Source of the DNA: Arcicella aquatica | GTDB lineage: Bacteria; Bacteroidota; Bacteroidia; Cytophagales; Spirosomataceae | Reading direction: 5' to 3' | DNA length: 64,000 nucleotides | Assembly (NCBI RefSeq): GCF_034928825.1 | Contig: NZ_JAYFUL010000030.1 | Span: 1-64,000, forward strand | Part shown: piece by piece, positions 18,589-26,962 of the stretch | How the letters are laid out: the number at the start of each line of letters is the position of its first letter | How positions within the stretch are numbered: position 1 is the first letter of the stretch | The notes under the pieces: generated by a model | Told to the model about the DNA's origin: nothing | What the model saw: only the letters and a program-made list of their open reading frames with translations | Database searches by the model: none | Position numbers and translations under genes: made by a program

Positions 18589-19830
18589 ATGGAACGTTTC
18601 ACAGGACTTATTGGAATAGTATTAATTTTAGGAATAGCCTATTTGATGTCAAATAATAGAAAAGCAATTAATTACCGAACAGTTGGGGTTGGTTTAGCTT
18701 TACAGTTTGGGTTGGCCGTTTTTATTTTACGAACTGATATTGGGAAAAAGCTCTTTACAAAGTTAGGAGAGATGGTAAATCAGCTCTTAGAAAAAGCTGA
18801 TAAAGGAGCAGAGTTCGTTTTTAGCTCTTTGGTTCAACCAGAATTGATGACAAAAGCATTTGGACCGGGGCATGATTTTGTCTTCTTTTTTAAAGTAATT
18901 CCAACAATTGTATTTGTAGCCGTTTTGGTGAATATTCTTTACCATCTTGGAATTATGCAAAGAGTGATTGCTGTATTGGCAAAAGGGATGCACTGGCTAA
19001 TGGGAGTAAGTGGAGCAGAAGCCCTTTCAAATGCAGCATCTGCGTTTGTGGGTCAGGTAGAGGCGCAGATTATGATTAAACCTTATTTAAAAGGCATGAC
19101 CAAATCTGAATTATTAGCTTCGATGACGGGTAGCTTTGCTTGTATTGCTGGTGGTGTAATGGCTACTTATATTAAATTAGGCGTACCAGCTTCGTACCTG
19201 TTAGCAGCAAGTATCATGGCCGCTCCGGGGGCTTTGGTAATTTCTAAAATTGTGTATCCAGAAACTGAAAAATCAGAAACACAGGGTTTTGTTCAGCTAG
19301 AAATCAAGAAAGTACATTCAAATTTAGTAGATGCTATTGCTTCGGGTGCTTCTGAAGGACTTAAAGTAGGTTTTAATGTAATTGCAATGTTGATTGGTTT
19401 TATTGCCTTAATTGCTTTGATAGATTCAATTTTGTGGCACATTGGCTTTTATGTTTTTGGAATGCCTAACTTGAGCATGAACTTTATCCTAGGAAATGTA
19501 TTCTCTGTTTTTGCATGGGCAATGGGTGTACCAAGTAAAGATACACAAGTAGCAGGTGCTTTGATGGGTACTAAGATGGTGGTAAATGAATTTGTAGCTT
19601 ACCTAGATTTAGTTAAAATTAAATCAACTCTTGATGCTAAGACCCTTGCTATTACAAGTTTTGCATTATGTGGTTTTGCTAACTTTAGTTCGGTAGCAAT
19701 TCAGATTGGTGGTATTGGCGAGCTAGCTCCTGAACGTCGTACAGACTTAGCCAAATTAGGTTTTAAAGCATTGATTTGTGGTACATTGGCTAGTTATTTA
19801 TCAGCTACTTTAGCAGGGTTATTGCTGTAA
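18589..19830 (+). CDS. CNT-family nucleoside transporter (NupC-like)
   Basis: This 413-residue multi-helix membrane protein is a concentrative nucleoside transporter. It shows the family landmarks: N-terminal helices ('GIVLILGIAYLMSNNRKAINYRTVG'), the first hairpin and ligand-binding region 'SNAASAFVGQVEAQIMIKPYL' (GQ.EA segment), 'MTGSFACIAGGVMATYI', and a C-terminal 'ALCGFANFSSVAIQIGGIG' with 'LA.LGFKALI.GTLASYL'. It imports nucleosides across the inner membrane coupled to Na+ or H+. The ATG at 18589 is preferred over a TTG two codons upstream. A strong terminator follows. A uridine kinase encoded about 14 kb away could act on its substrates. Confidence 0.92.
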   Translation: MERFTGLIGIVLILGIAYLMSNNRKAINYRTVGVGLALQFGLAVFILRTDIGKKLFTKLGEMVNQLLEKADKGAEFVFSSLVQPELMTKAFGPGHDFVFFFKVIPTIVFVAVLVNILYHLGIMQRVIAVLAKGMHWLMGVSGAEALSNAASAFVGQVEAQIMIKPYLKGMTKSELLASMTGSFACIAGGVMATYIKLGVPASYLLAASIMAAPGALVISKIVYPETEKSETQGFVQLEIKKVHSNLVDAIASGASEGLKVGFNVIAMLIGFIALIALIDSILWHIGFYVFGMPNLSMNFILGNVFSVFAWAMGVPSKDTQVAGALMGTKMVVNEFVAYLDLVKIKSTLDAKTLAITSFALCGFANFSSVAIQIGGIGELAPERRTDLAKLGFKALICGTLASYLSATLAGLLL

Positions 19831-19850
19831 TAATATTGATAAGATTTCAT

Positions 19851-19888
19851 AAAAAACCCTGACGTTTGATAAAGCGTCAGGGTTTTTT
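19851..19888 (+). terminator. Terminator after nucleoside transporter
   Basis: A 14-bp stem (AAAAAACCCTGACG with CGTCAGGGTTTTTT) and a ten-base loop, ending in a T-run, lie 20 bases after the stop codon. Confidence 0.92.
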
Positions 19889-19896
19889 ATGTCATG

Positions 19897-20135
19897 TTTC
19901 TACTAGCTGGCGACTTAAGTCCTACTGATTACCCACATCTTTTAAAAAGTTGAAATGGAAATGTTATTATTGATTAAATTAGCTTAAATGTACATAAATA
20001 GTCTTTAAAACTAAGCGTTGAAGCCCTTATCTCTAGCGAGGGACTTAAGTCCCTCACTAGAGATAAGATATTGATTGTTAGTTATTTATATGCTTGTGGG
20101 TAATCAGTAGGACTTAAATCACCAGCTAATAGAAA
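19897..20135. repeat. Nested-palindrome repeat element, copy 1
   Basis: The 239-bp element is bounded by 41-nt inverted repeats at 19897-19937 and 20095-20135 that differ at only three positions. At its centre (20026-20067) is a 42-nt near-perfect palindrome around CTTAAG. The outer arms contain the same GACTTAAGTCC core. A second copy with the same organisation lies at 63164-63433. It sits between two convergent gene ends (nucleoside transporter and nadB), carries no coding frame, and looks like a miniature inverted-repeat element. Confidence 0.85.
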
Positions 20136-20161
20136 GAATTTAATCAATCGTTTTTATTCAT

Positions 20162-21745
20162 TTACTTAATATTATCAAGATTGTAATGCAAACCTCTATT
20201 TTCTTTTCTGGCTCTGGCATCTTTAATCACTAAATAAGCTACATTAATCATATTTCTCAATTCATTGATTTGTACAGATATTTTTGATTGCCTGTAAAGT
20301 TCTTCGTGTTCAATATAAATTAGCTCCAGACGGTCATAGGCTCTTTTCAAACGTCGGTCTGTTCTTACAATACCCACGTAGTTACTCATAATTGATTCCA
20401 GTTCGCGTGCCATTTCCGTTACCAATACTAATTCTTCTGGATGAGTTGTCCCTTCATCATTCCAATCAGGAATATTCGTTGGAAGTACATTTTGTTCAAA
20501 GGTTTCGATTGATTTCAAGAAAGCACGATGTGCATATACAATGGCTTCGAGTAACGAATTTGAAGCCAATCGGTTAGCGCCATGCAGTCCTGTAGAAGAA
20601 CATTCTCCCGCAGCAAAAAGAAAATTAATGTTCGTCTGTGAATGCTCATTTACTTTAATACCTCCGCACAAATAATGTTGTGCAGGTACTACGGGAATCA
20701 TATCATTTCCAGTAATGTCTAAGCCAAGGTTATCTTTACAGTAATCATAAATCATGGGGAAATGGTGCTTGAAATCCTCTTTTTCAAGGTGACGAGTATC
20801 CAGATATACATGGTCAACACCATTTTTTTTCATTTCAGAGTCAATCGCTCGGGCTACAATATCACGTGGCGCTAATGACAAACGGTCATCATACTTTTCC
20901 ATAAAAGTAGTTTCGTCAATATTCTTTAAAATACCACCATGACCACGTACTGCTTCCGAAATTAAAAATGAAGGTTTTTTGCCTGGTTGATACAATGAGG
21001 TAGGGTGAAATTGGATAAACTCCATGCCTTCAACAAGGCCTTTGGCACGATATGCCATTGCAATGCCATCACCCGTTGCGATAGTCGGATTGGTCGTACT
21101 TTGATAAACCTGTCCGATGCCGCCTGTAGCTAATAATGTAGTCTTCGCTAAGAAAGTCTCTGTTTGACCAGTAATAGTATTAAATATATAAGCACCAAAG
21201 CATTTTTTGTCAGGAGTATCCTTAGTAACTTTTTCACCTAAATGGTGTTGTGTAATAAGGTCGATTGCAAAATAATGTGTAAAGAAATCAACGCTTTTAA
21301 ACGATTTTACTTTTTCTAATAAAGCTCTTTCAATTTCGTTACCAGTAGAGTCTTTATGATGTAAAATTCGTTGGTCAGAATGTCCGCCTTCTTTTACTAA
21401 ATCATAAGAGCCATCGTTTTTCTTGTCAAAATTTGTCCCATAAGAAATTAGCTCTTTTAAGCGTTCAGGAGCCTCAGTTACCACAATTTCGACAGCCCTT
21501 TTATTCGACATAAAATCGCCCGCAATCATCGTATCATTGATATGCTTCTCAAAAGAATCATCATCTTTCCAAACAGTAGCGATACCTCCCTGTGCATATT
21601 TTGTATTGCTTTCTTCTTCTATGGTTTTAGTGAGGATAGCAATCTTAATATCTTTTCCTTTTTCCTCAAAATAGGCAGCAATTTTAGCTGTATATGAAAG
21701 CCCTGCGATGCCTGAGCCGATAACTAGAAAGTCGTATTGGGGCAT
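20162..21745 (-). CDS. nadB: L-aspartate oxidase
   Basis: The 527-residue flavoenzyme oxidises L-aspartate to iminoaspartate, the first step of de novo NAD synthesis, working with NadA. It has the FAD-binding 'DFLVIGSGIAGLSYTAKIA' at the N-terminus, 'NTKYAQGGIATVW', the substrate loop 'EGGHSDQRILHHKDSTGNEIE', 'HPTSLY', and the C-terminal flavin segment 'LFAAGECSSTGLHGANRLASNSLLEA'. These distinguish it from succinate dehydrogenase/fumarate reductase. It is monocistronic here; nadA and nadC are not adjacent. Length matches the family. Confidence 0.95.
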   Translation of the reverse strand: MPQYDFLVIGSGIAGLSYTAKIAAYFEEKGKDIKIAILTKTIEEESNTKYAQGGIATVWKDDDSFEKHINDTMIAGDFMSNKRAVEIVVTEAPERLKELISYGTNFDKKNDGSYDLVKEGGHSDQRILHHKDSTGNEIERALLEKVKSFKSVDFFTHYFAIDLITQHHLGEKVTKDTPDKKCFGAYIFNTITGQTETFLAKTTLLATGGIGQVYQSTTNPTIATGDGIAMAYRAKGLVEGMEFIQFHPTSLYQPGKKPSFLISEAVRGHGGILKNIDETTFMEKYDDRLSLAPRDIVARAIDSEMKKNGVDHVYLDTRHLEKEDFKHHFPMIYDYCKDNLGLDITGNDMIPVVPAQHYLCGGIKVNEHSQTNINFLFAAGECSSTGLHGANRLASNSLLEAIVYAHRAFLKSIETFEQNVLPTNIPDWNDEGTTHPEELVLVTEMARELESIMSNYVGIVRTDRRLKRAYDRLELIYIEHEELYRQSKISVQINELRNMINVAYLVIKDARARKENRGLHYNLDNIK

Positions 21746-22235
21746 AATGATGAAAACGGCTTGCCGCCCGCATTTTATAAGTTAATGTAAATTTTAAATG
21801 TCATGAATAAACAAAGTTATTTTAAAAACTTCTTTATTTATACTTTGAGTTGGAATTTATATAAAACAATGTTTTTAGTAAGTGACTAATCTTTGTATAT
21901 AGATTAGTGAAATGTTTAGGGAGTGAGCAGTAGTTTCTAAGATAGAATACATATTTTTGTAAAAAGTGGGCATAAATTTTGCTTAGGACAATGTAATTAG
22001 ATGCTAAATTTTTAAGCTTTGATTCGGTAAATCAGGATAAAAAGCATAGATAAATATATGATATTCATACATGTTTTAGCAGCCAAAGTAGCTTAAATGG
22101 TATAATTAAAGGCTTTTTGACTGAGAACTTTCCAGTTAAAAATTTCTCTAAACCAGTCGGAATTATTAAATTCGGAAACTCAATCAAATTATAAGGTTAG
22201 CCATAGACTAGTGCTTGCCAAAATTTAAATTATTT
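21746..22235. other. Divergent intergenic region, nothing recognised
   Basis: These 490 AT-rich bases between nadB and the coiled-coil protein gene must contain both promoters. On the minus strand a TAACTTTG (21822-21829) fits the Bacteroidota -7 consensus about 75 bases before nadB, but no matching -33 TTTG was found at the right distance. Confidence 0.4.
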
Positions 22236-23189
22236 ATGGAAGAGACAACAAAAGGTAGTAGCATTTGGAAAGCGGTGACGGGTTTTTTAGCTATTATAGT
22301 GGGGATTCTTGCCTATTTGTTGTTTGATGCTAACAATTTTAAGAAGAATCAGGACGTAATTATACATCAAAAAGCAAAAGAATTATCTGCGACAAGTATT
22401 CGATTAGATTCTATAGGTTTTCAGTTAGATGCCAAAATTGCTCAAATAAAATCACTAGGAGGGAAGGTAGAAGATTTGGAAGCTACAAAAAAGCAATTGG
22501 AAAATGATAGAATGCTATTACGGAAAGCAAATAATGTATCGGTTGCCCACTTTGAAAGTAAGATTAAGGATTATGTAAGTTTATTAGCCAAGAAGGACAC
22601 TGAAATCGGTAAATTCAAAAAGGAGAATAGCAAACTAGCAGAAAAGAATAGGAGTCTATCTGGTGAAAATGCCTTGTTATTTACAGAGAACATTACTTTG
22701 AGAATAGAAAAGCAAGGACTGAGTGATTCGCTAGAAGCTTATACCAAAAGAAACCAAGCCCTCACGGCAAAAGTAAGTTTAGCATCTGCCCTACAGGCTC
22801 AATCGGTAAAAGTGATTGCTATTTCAAGAAAAAATAAAGAAAGAGATAGCGGTGTTTATAGAGTATCGAAGGTTGATAGAATCAAGATAGTGTTTCAATT
22901 ACAACCTAATCTGATTGCTAAACAAGATGTTAAATCTATTTATGTAAGAGTGTTAGACCCTGATGGAGCCGTTTTATACGACAGCAATGCAGGTTCTGGA
23001 AATTTTGAGTTGGCAGGTAAACAAACCAGTTATACTGTTAAGAAAGATATTTTGTATCAGAATAATGGGCAAGGAGTCGAGCTTGTGTATGCCCGAGGCG
23101 GTATGGCTAAATACCGAGTTGGACATTATACAATAGAAGTATATTGTGAAGGATATAAGATAGGAGGAGGAAGTTTTGATGTTAAATAA
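22236..23189 (+). CDS. Membrane-anchored coiled-coil protein, unknown
   Basis: The protein of 317 residues has a short cytoplasmic N-terminus, one transmembrane helix ('VTGFLAIIVGILAYLLF'), and a long heptad-rich region from about residue 35 to 185 (for example 'KVEDLEATKKQLENDRMLLRK'). A compact C-terminal beta domain ('IKIVFQLQPNLIAKQDVKSIYVRVLDPDGAVL ...', 'YTIEVYCEGYKIGGGSF') completes it. The topology suggests a bitopic protein with its coiled coil and C-terminal domain in the periplasm. No named family is recognised. The ATG at 22236 is used; the longer frame opens with TTG. A terminator lies 33 bp after the stop. Confidence 0.6.
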   Translation: MEETTKGSSIWKAVTGFLAIIVGILAYLLFDANNFKKNQDVIIHQKAKELSATSIRLDSIGFQLDAKIAQIKSLGGKVEDLEATKKQLENDRMLLRKANNVSVAHFESKIKDYVSLLAKKDTEIGKFKKENSKLAEKNRSLSGENALLFTENITLRIEKQGLSDSLEAYTKRNQALTAKVSLASALQAQSVKVIAISRKNKERDSGVYRVSKVDRIKIVFQLQPNLIAKQDVKSIYVRVLDPDGAVLYDSNAGSGNFELAGKQTSYTVKKDILYQNNGQGVELVYARGGMAKYRVGHYTIEVYCEGYKIGGGSFDVK

Positions 23190-23221
23190 AGTAGCCAATA
23201 AAATATCGTATTAATATGGAT

Positions 23222-23248
23222 AGCCCTTTCATCGCAAAGGGCTTTTTT
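23222..23248 (+). terminator. Terminator abutting the next start codon
   Basis: AGCCCTTT (23222-23229) pairs with AAAGGGCT (23236-23243), with a six-base loop and a T-run to 23248. The ATG of the methyltransferase gene begins at the very next base. Confidence 0.85.
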
Positions 23249-23785
23249 ATGGAAAAATCTTTAAAAACATACCAATTTAAAAGTGGAGAAACCATTGCTT
23301 CTATTGGGGCTAGTGGAGGTGTGTGGGAAATCTACTTTGCCTCACAAGTGGATAATTTAACGTTTTATCTGCAAGATATTGATGCAGATTTATGCAATGA
23401 GCAGGAAATAAACGAAGGAATTCTGTTCTATGAAAAAATGATGAAAAAGCCGATTAATGGGAAATTTATCTCTGTCATTGGCACAGAACATTCAAGCTTG
23501 CTCCCTAAAAATACCTTCGACAAAGTATTGATTATTAATAGCTTTCACGAGTTTTTATTTCCTCATGAAATGATTAAAGATGGCTATGAAATATTAAAAT
23601 CAGAAGGATTGCTTTTTATTGAGGAACAATTAGCTACCTATTCAGGTGAAATACATGAAGGCTGTTTAAAACCATTGTTTTTAGAAAGTGCGTTAATTGA
23701 ATTGGTAGAAAAATGTGGTTTTGTACTAAATGAAACTGTTGATAAAGGGAATAATGTGAAGATTTTTTGTTTTAGGAAAAGATAA
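23249..23785 (+). CDS. Class I SAM-dependent methyltransferase-like protein
   Basis: The protein has about 178 residues with a Rossmann-type SAM-binding pattern: motif I 'GETIASIGASGGVWEIYFA', an acidic loop 'LQDIDADLC', and motif 'FDKVLIINSFHEFL' followed by 'GYEILKSEGLLFIEEQ'. The substrate is unknown. The frame can be extended to an ATG at 23216, but that would translate the upstream gene's terminator hairpin (MDSPFIAKGFF), so the ATG at 23249, directly after the T-run, is the more credible start. Its promoter would then have to lie inside or upstream of the preceding gene's end, or it may depend on read-through. Confidence 0.7.
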   Translation: MEKSLKTYQFKSGETIASIGASGGVWEIYFASQVDNLTFYLQDIDADLCNEQEINEGILFYEKMMKKPINGKFISVIGTEHSSLLPKNTFDKVLIINSFHEFLFPHEMIKDGYEILKSEGLLFIEEQLATYSGEIHEGCLKPLFLESALIELVEKCGFVLNETVDKGNNVKIFCFRKR

Positions 23786-24138
23786 ATTTAATTCAAAAAT
23801 AAGCCTTTTCAAGATTCTTACAACAGGACATTTGTATTATACCAAGAAATTTGCCGTTTAATAAGTTTTTTGTAATTAGAGAATGTGATGTTTTTGAGTT
23901 CTTTCGGGAATGAGTAAATTGGAGTTCTGGAAATCTTGTAATAAGATGAAATTACTGCAAAAATTTAAACAATTAGCAAATTTCAAACACCTAATGGAAT
24001 GACTGTTAACGAACGATTTTTATTTATGGACTTATAGACCAATTTGATTATAGACTAATCAACGACAAAGATAATGCATAGAAAATTTTAGAATTATTTG
24101 GAAGTTGCCAAACCTTTAACTGATAAAATAGTAAAATA
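23786..24138. other. Intergenic region, nothing recognised
   Basis: These 353 AT-rich bases show no supported gene, RNA or repeat. They presumably carry the promoter of the unknown gene starting at 24139. Confidence 0.4.
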
Positions 24139-24585
24139 ATGAAGCTATCAAATAATAACGCAAATACTTTATTGCTTGATATACATCAAGATATAGAAGA
24201 ATATGCAAATACCTTGGTTACTAATATTCTTGATAAAAAAGATTTCGATTTTTTGACGTACCCACCAAACTGTGGATTGATCGAACAAGAAATTGAGGAA
24301 CTCAAGAAACTTGACAATAATAAACATCTAAAAAATGCTTTAAGAAAAGTCATTGCCGACAATTCAGCAGGTATTGTTTTTAATATGTTCAATTTATTTG
24401 ACGGAACTGGATTTCCCAAAAATGACAGCGAAAATTGGACAGGACTTAAAATAGTTGATGAAGAACCTAATGAAAACTCTGAGCCAGTTAACGACTGGTT
24501 ACACGATAAGTTTTACGAAACATATTGGGATTGGGAAAAACTAAGAGCGGATAAAAATTGGAAACTTGACACAAACGAAGAATAA
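24139..24585 (+). CDS. Hypothetical acidic protein
   Basis: This is a 148-residue soluble protein with no signal peptide, rich in Asp, Glu and Asn, with tryptophan-containing C-terminal helices ('NDWLHDKFYETYWDWEKLR'). I do not recognise a family. The size, acidity and isolated position are compatible with an immunity-type protein, but no toxin gene is adjacent, so this is only a possibility. The frame is clean, begins with ATG, and is flanked on both sides by about 350 bp without genes, which may mark an acquired segment. Confidence 0.5.
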   Translation: MKLSNNNANTLLLDIHQDIEEYANTLVTNILDKKDFDFLTYPPNCGLIEQEIEELKKLDNNKHLKNALRKVIADNSAGIVFNMFNLFDGTGFPKNDSENWTGLKIVDEEPNENSEPVNDWLHDKFYETYWDWEKLRADKNWKLDTNEE

Positions 24586-24867
24586 AAAATGGAGCTAATA
24601 TGGGTTTTGCGTCTGGCAGGCTGATGTGAAAAATTTAACGGTAGTGATTTTATTGAAATTTAATACTTAAATCAGCTTTGTACTTCTATTTGCCCATCTT
24701 AGTCGAACTCAAAACTGTTAAGATTAGTGGTACTTTAATAATTAACTTTGCATGACGTACAAAATTAGACATTATATTTTTAATCAACAGATGTTATATG
24801 CAGACAGAATACTAATATCCCTTTTTTGCCTTTGTCCGTGTCATCATAGTTGATTAAATCTAATAAT
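24586..24867. other. Intergenic region, nothing recognised
   Basis: AT-rich sequence between the unknown acidic protein gene and the terminator of the cytochrome gene. No gene or repeat is supported. Confidence 0.4.
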
Positions 24868-24871
24868 TAAC

Positions 24872-24920
24872 AAAAAGTCAAGGGAGTCTAAAAACAATTT
24901 ATAGACTCCCTTGACTTTTT
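24872..24920. terminator. Strong bidirectional terminator
   Basis: A perfect 19-bp stem at 24872-24890 and 24902-24920 with an 11-base loop, bounded by A- and T-runs, lies 20 bases after the stop of the minus-strand cytochrome gene. Confidence 0.92.
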
Positions 24921-24939
24921 CCAATTCAAAAAATAATGC

Positions 24940-26922
24940 TTATTTCTTACCCATTGCACTAATCCAAGTAGCTATTTTCTTAACATCACCTTTTGGTAAG
25001 TGAGCCATCGGTGGCATTGGTGTTGCAAACTCTGGCCAGTTTGATGGCTTTGGTTCATAAATCAATGCTTCAATTTGTGCTACTGTGTATTTACGTTTTG
25101 CAATCTCTTGATACGAAGGTCCTACAGCACGCTCATTCACTTTATGGCAAGCCAAACAAGTACTTTTGCTCAATAATTTCATCGCCTCTGCATCTGAAAT
25201 TACGCTTGATGTCATTTTTGCTTTAGCTTTTTCGCCAGCAGCCGTTGGCATCGCTTCTTTCATTTGGTTGTCTGGCGTATTTACTTTAGCCCCTGCATCG
25301 ATACGCTCGCGTTGTTCACGTGTTTTTGGTGTTACCAACGTAATATTAGCTTTTGCACCTTGTGGAATGCTGTTCAATGTATAGTATGCCGACCCGTGTA
25401 ATAAATTCAAATGTGAAGTTGCTGAAAGTACGCCTTCTGGCTTAATGTCATGAATATAACCTTCACGTAAATTATCAACTACTATTCTTACTTTCAAACC
25501 ATCTTCACTCGCTTTTGCTCCTCTTACAGCATTATCTTTTCTGTCAACAATTGGGCTACCATACACAGGGTGGTATTTGTATGTATAGCTAGAAACATCA
25601 TAATTGTTTACATTCTCAGCCGTTTTCTTGTCAACTGGCAAAGTGAATTCAATCTCGAAACCGTCTGGCATCGCTCTCACAGCTTTCATTTCGAAAGGCA
25701 TTTTTCCAGAGAATACCAATCTTTCTAAACCAAAAGCTTCTTTCCCTGTAGAACCCCAACCACGGTTTGTTCCACCTACGAACATGGCCTTATCTGTTCC
25801 CCAAGCCATTCTTAATACACCTGAACGGAAACCACTTCTGAAATCAAATGAAGCACCTTGAAATTTACCATTTACTTTTTCTAAAAATACGCGAGCAATT
25901 TTAGACATCCCTTCATCGCCCACAAAAACCTGCCCTGCAAATGGTCCAAATCCTCCTTGTGTTTCATCTTGGATAATTTCCGACGTAGAAACGCCCAATA
26001 CACCGTGAGGTAACCAAACTGCTGGCGATTTAATGCCCATGTTTGGATACGTGGTTTTGCCCATTTCGTAAATCGTAGTCATAGGCTCATTCTTCACATA
26101 TTCAGGTTTAACTTTCGGATTATCTCTTGGGTCAACCTTAGCATAAATCATTTCAGCACGCATTTTTACTGGTGATTCTGGACGAGCAGCCCAAGCCAAT
26201 GAAGCTGGGTGACCCATAAAGTCTCCTTCTTCAACTTGTGAAATAAAACCAGAACCCATCCAGTCGCCTTGGTTATCTCCGTAGAAGAATTGACCGTCAA
26301 TCATCCCTATTCCGCAAGGAGAACGCATACCCGCTGCATAAGGAGTCATTTTTCCATCTTCCGTAATCTTCATTGTCCAGCCTCTCCAAGGTACAAACGA
26401 TTTCCCTGCCCACCAGTCAGAATTTCCAAAACCAACGTTTCCTGTTACATAAAATGAACCATCTGGGCCAATTTTAGGGCCAAAAGAGTATTCATGATAA
26501 TGTCCAGAGATTGGCCATGAGTAAACAGTTTCATAACGGTCTGCTTTACCATCGCCATTTTTATCAACCAGTTTAGTTAACTCACCTCTTTGTGCGCAAT
26601 AAAGATTTCCGTTTTTGTAAGCAAGCCCTAGAATCTCGTGCAAACCACTGGCAAACTTGCGAAATACTGGCGAGCTAGAATTCGGGTTTTCGATAATATA
26701 TACATCTCCACGACGAGTAGAGGCTGCTAAATCGCCATTTGGTAAAGTAACTAAACCACCTACTTCTAAGACGATTCCTTCTGGAATAGGAAGTTTGGCA
26801 ATTTTATAATAATCATTTTCAGTTGGACCCTCCTGCGCGAAAGCTCCAGTAGTCATTGCCAAAGCTAAACCTATTTTGGTAAGGGAATGGCTGAACGACT
26901 GTGTTATATTTTTGATATTCAT
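24940..26922 (-). CDS. Sorbosone-dehydrogenase-like propeller with C-terminal cytochrome c
   Basis: The 660-residue periplasmic protein starts with a signal peptide (ending 'TTGAFAQ'). Residues about 40-430 form a PQQ/L-sorbosone dehydrogenase-like beta-propeller ('GIVLEVGGLVTLPNGDLAASTRRGDVY', 'GSFYVTGNVGFGNSDWW', 'VFVGDEGMSKIARV'). A linker follows, and then a c-type cytochrome domain with one heme site 'CLACH' near residue 590 and a likely distal Met in 'ATPMPPMAHL'. It should oxidise a sugar-derived or similar substrate and pass electrons through its own heme. It lies 40 bp behind the DUF1080/PA14 gene, so the two act together, probably in periplasmic carbohydrate metabolism. The substrate is unknown. 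Confidence 0.85.
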   Translation of the reverse strand: MNIKNITQSFSHSLTKIGLALAMTTGAFAQEGPTENDYYKIAKLPIPEGIVLEVGGLVTLPNGDLAASTRRGDVYIIENPNSSSPVFRKFASGLHEILGLAYKNGNLYCAQRGELTKLVDKNGDGKADRYETVYSWPISGHYHEYSFGPKIGPDGSFYVTGNVGFGNSDWWAGKSFVPWRGWTMKITEDGKMTPYAAGMRSPCGIGMIDGQFFYGDNQGDWMGSGFISQVEEGDFMGHPASLAWAARPESPVKMRAEMIYAKVDPRDNPKVKPEYVKNEPMTTIYEMGKTTYPNMGIKSPAVWLPHGVLGVSTSEIIQDETQGGFGPFAGQVFVGDEGMSKIARVFLEKVNGKFQGASFDFRSGFRSGVLRMAWGTDKAMFVGGTNRGWGSTGKEAFGLERLVFSGKMPFEMKAVRAMPDGFEIEFTLPVDKKTAENVNNYDVSSYTYKYHPVYGSPIVDRKDNAVRGAKASEDGLKVRIVVDNLREGYIHDIKPEGVLSATSHLNLLHGSAYYTLNSIPQGAKANITLVTPKTREQRERIDAGAKVNTPDNQMKEAMPTAAGEKAKAKMTSSVISDAEAMKLLSKSTCLACHKVNERAVGPSYQEIAKRKYTVAQIEALIYEPKPSNWPEFATPMPPMAHLPKGDVKKIATWISAMGKK

Positions 26923-26962
26923 TTTATTTTTCAGATTTAAAACCTCATTAGGTTGAGGGATT

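Noticed and set aside
23216..23248. Longer N-terminus for the methyltransferase (start at 23216)
   Set aside because: It would translate a clear terminator hairpin of the preceding gene, and the extra residues do not belong to the methyltransferase fold.
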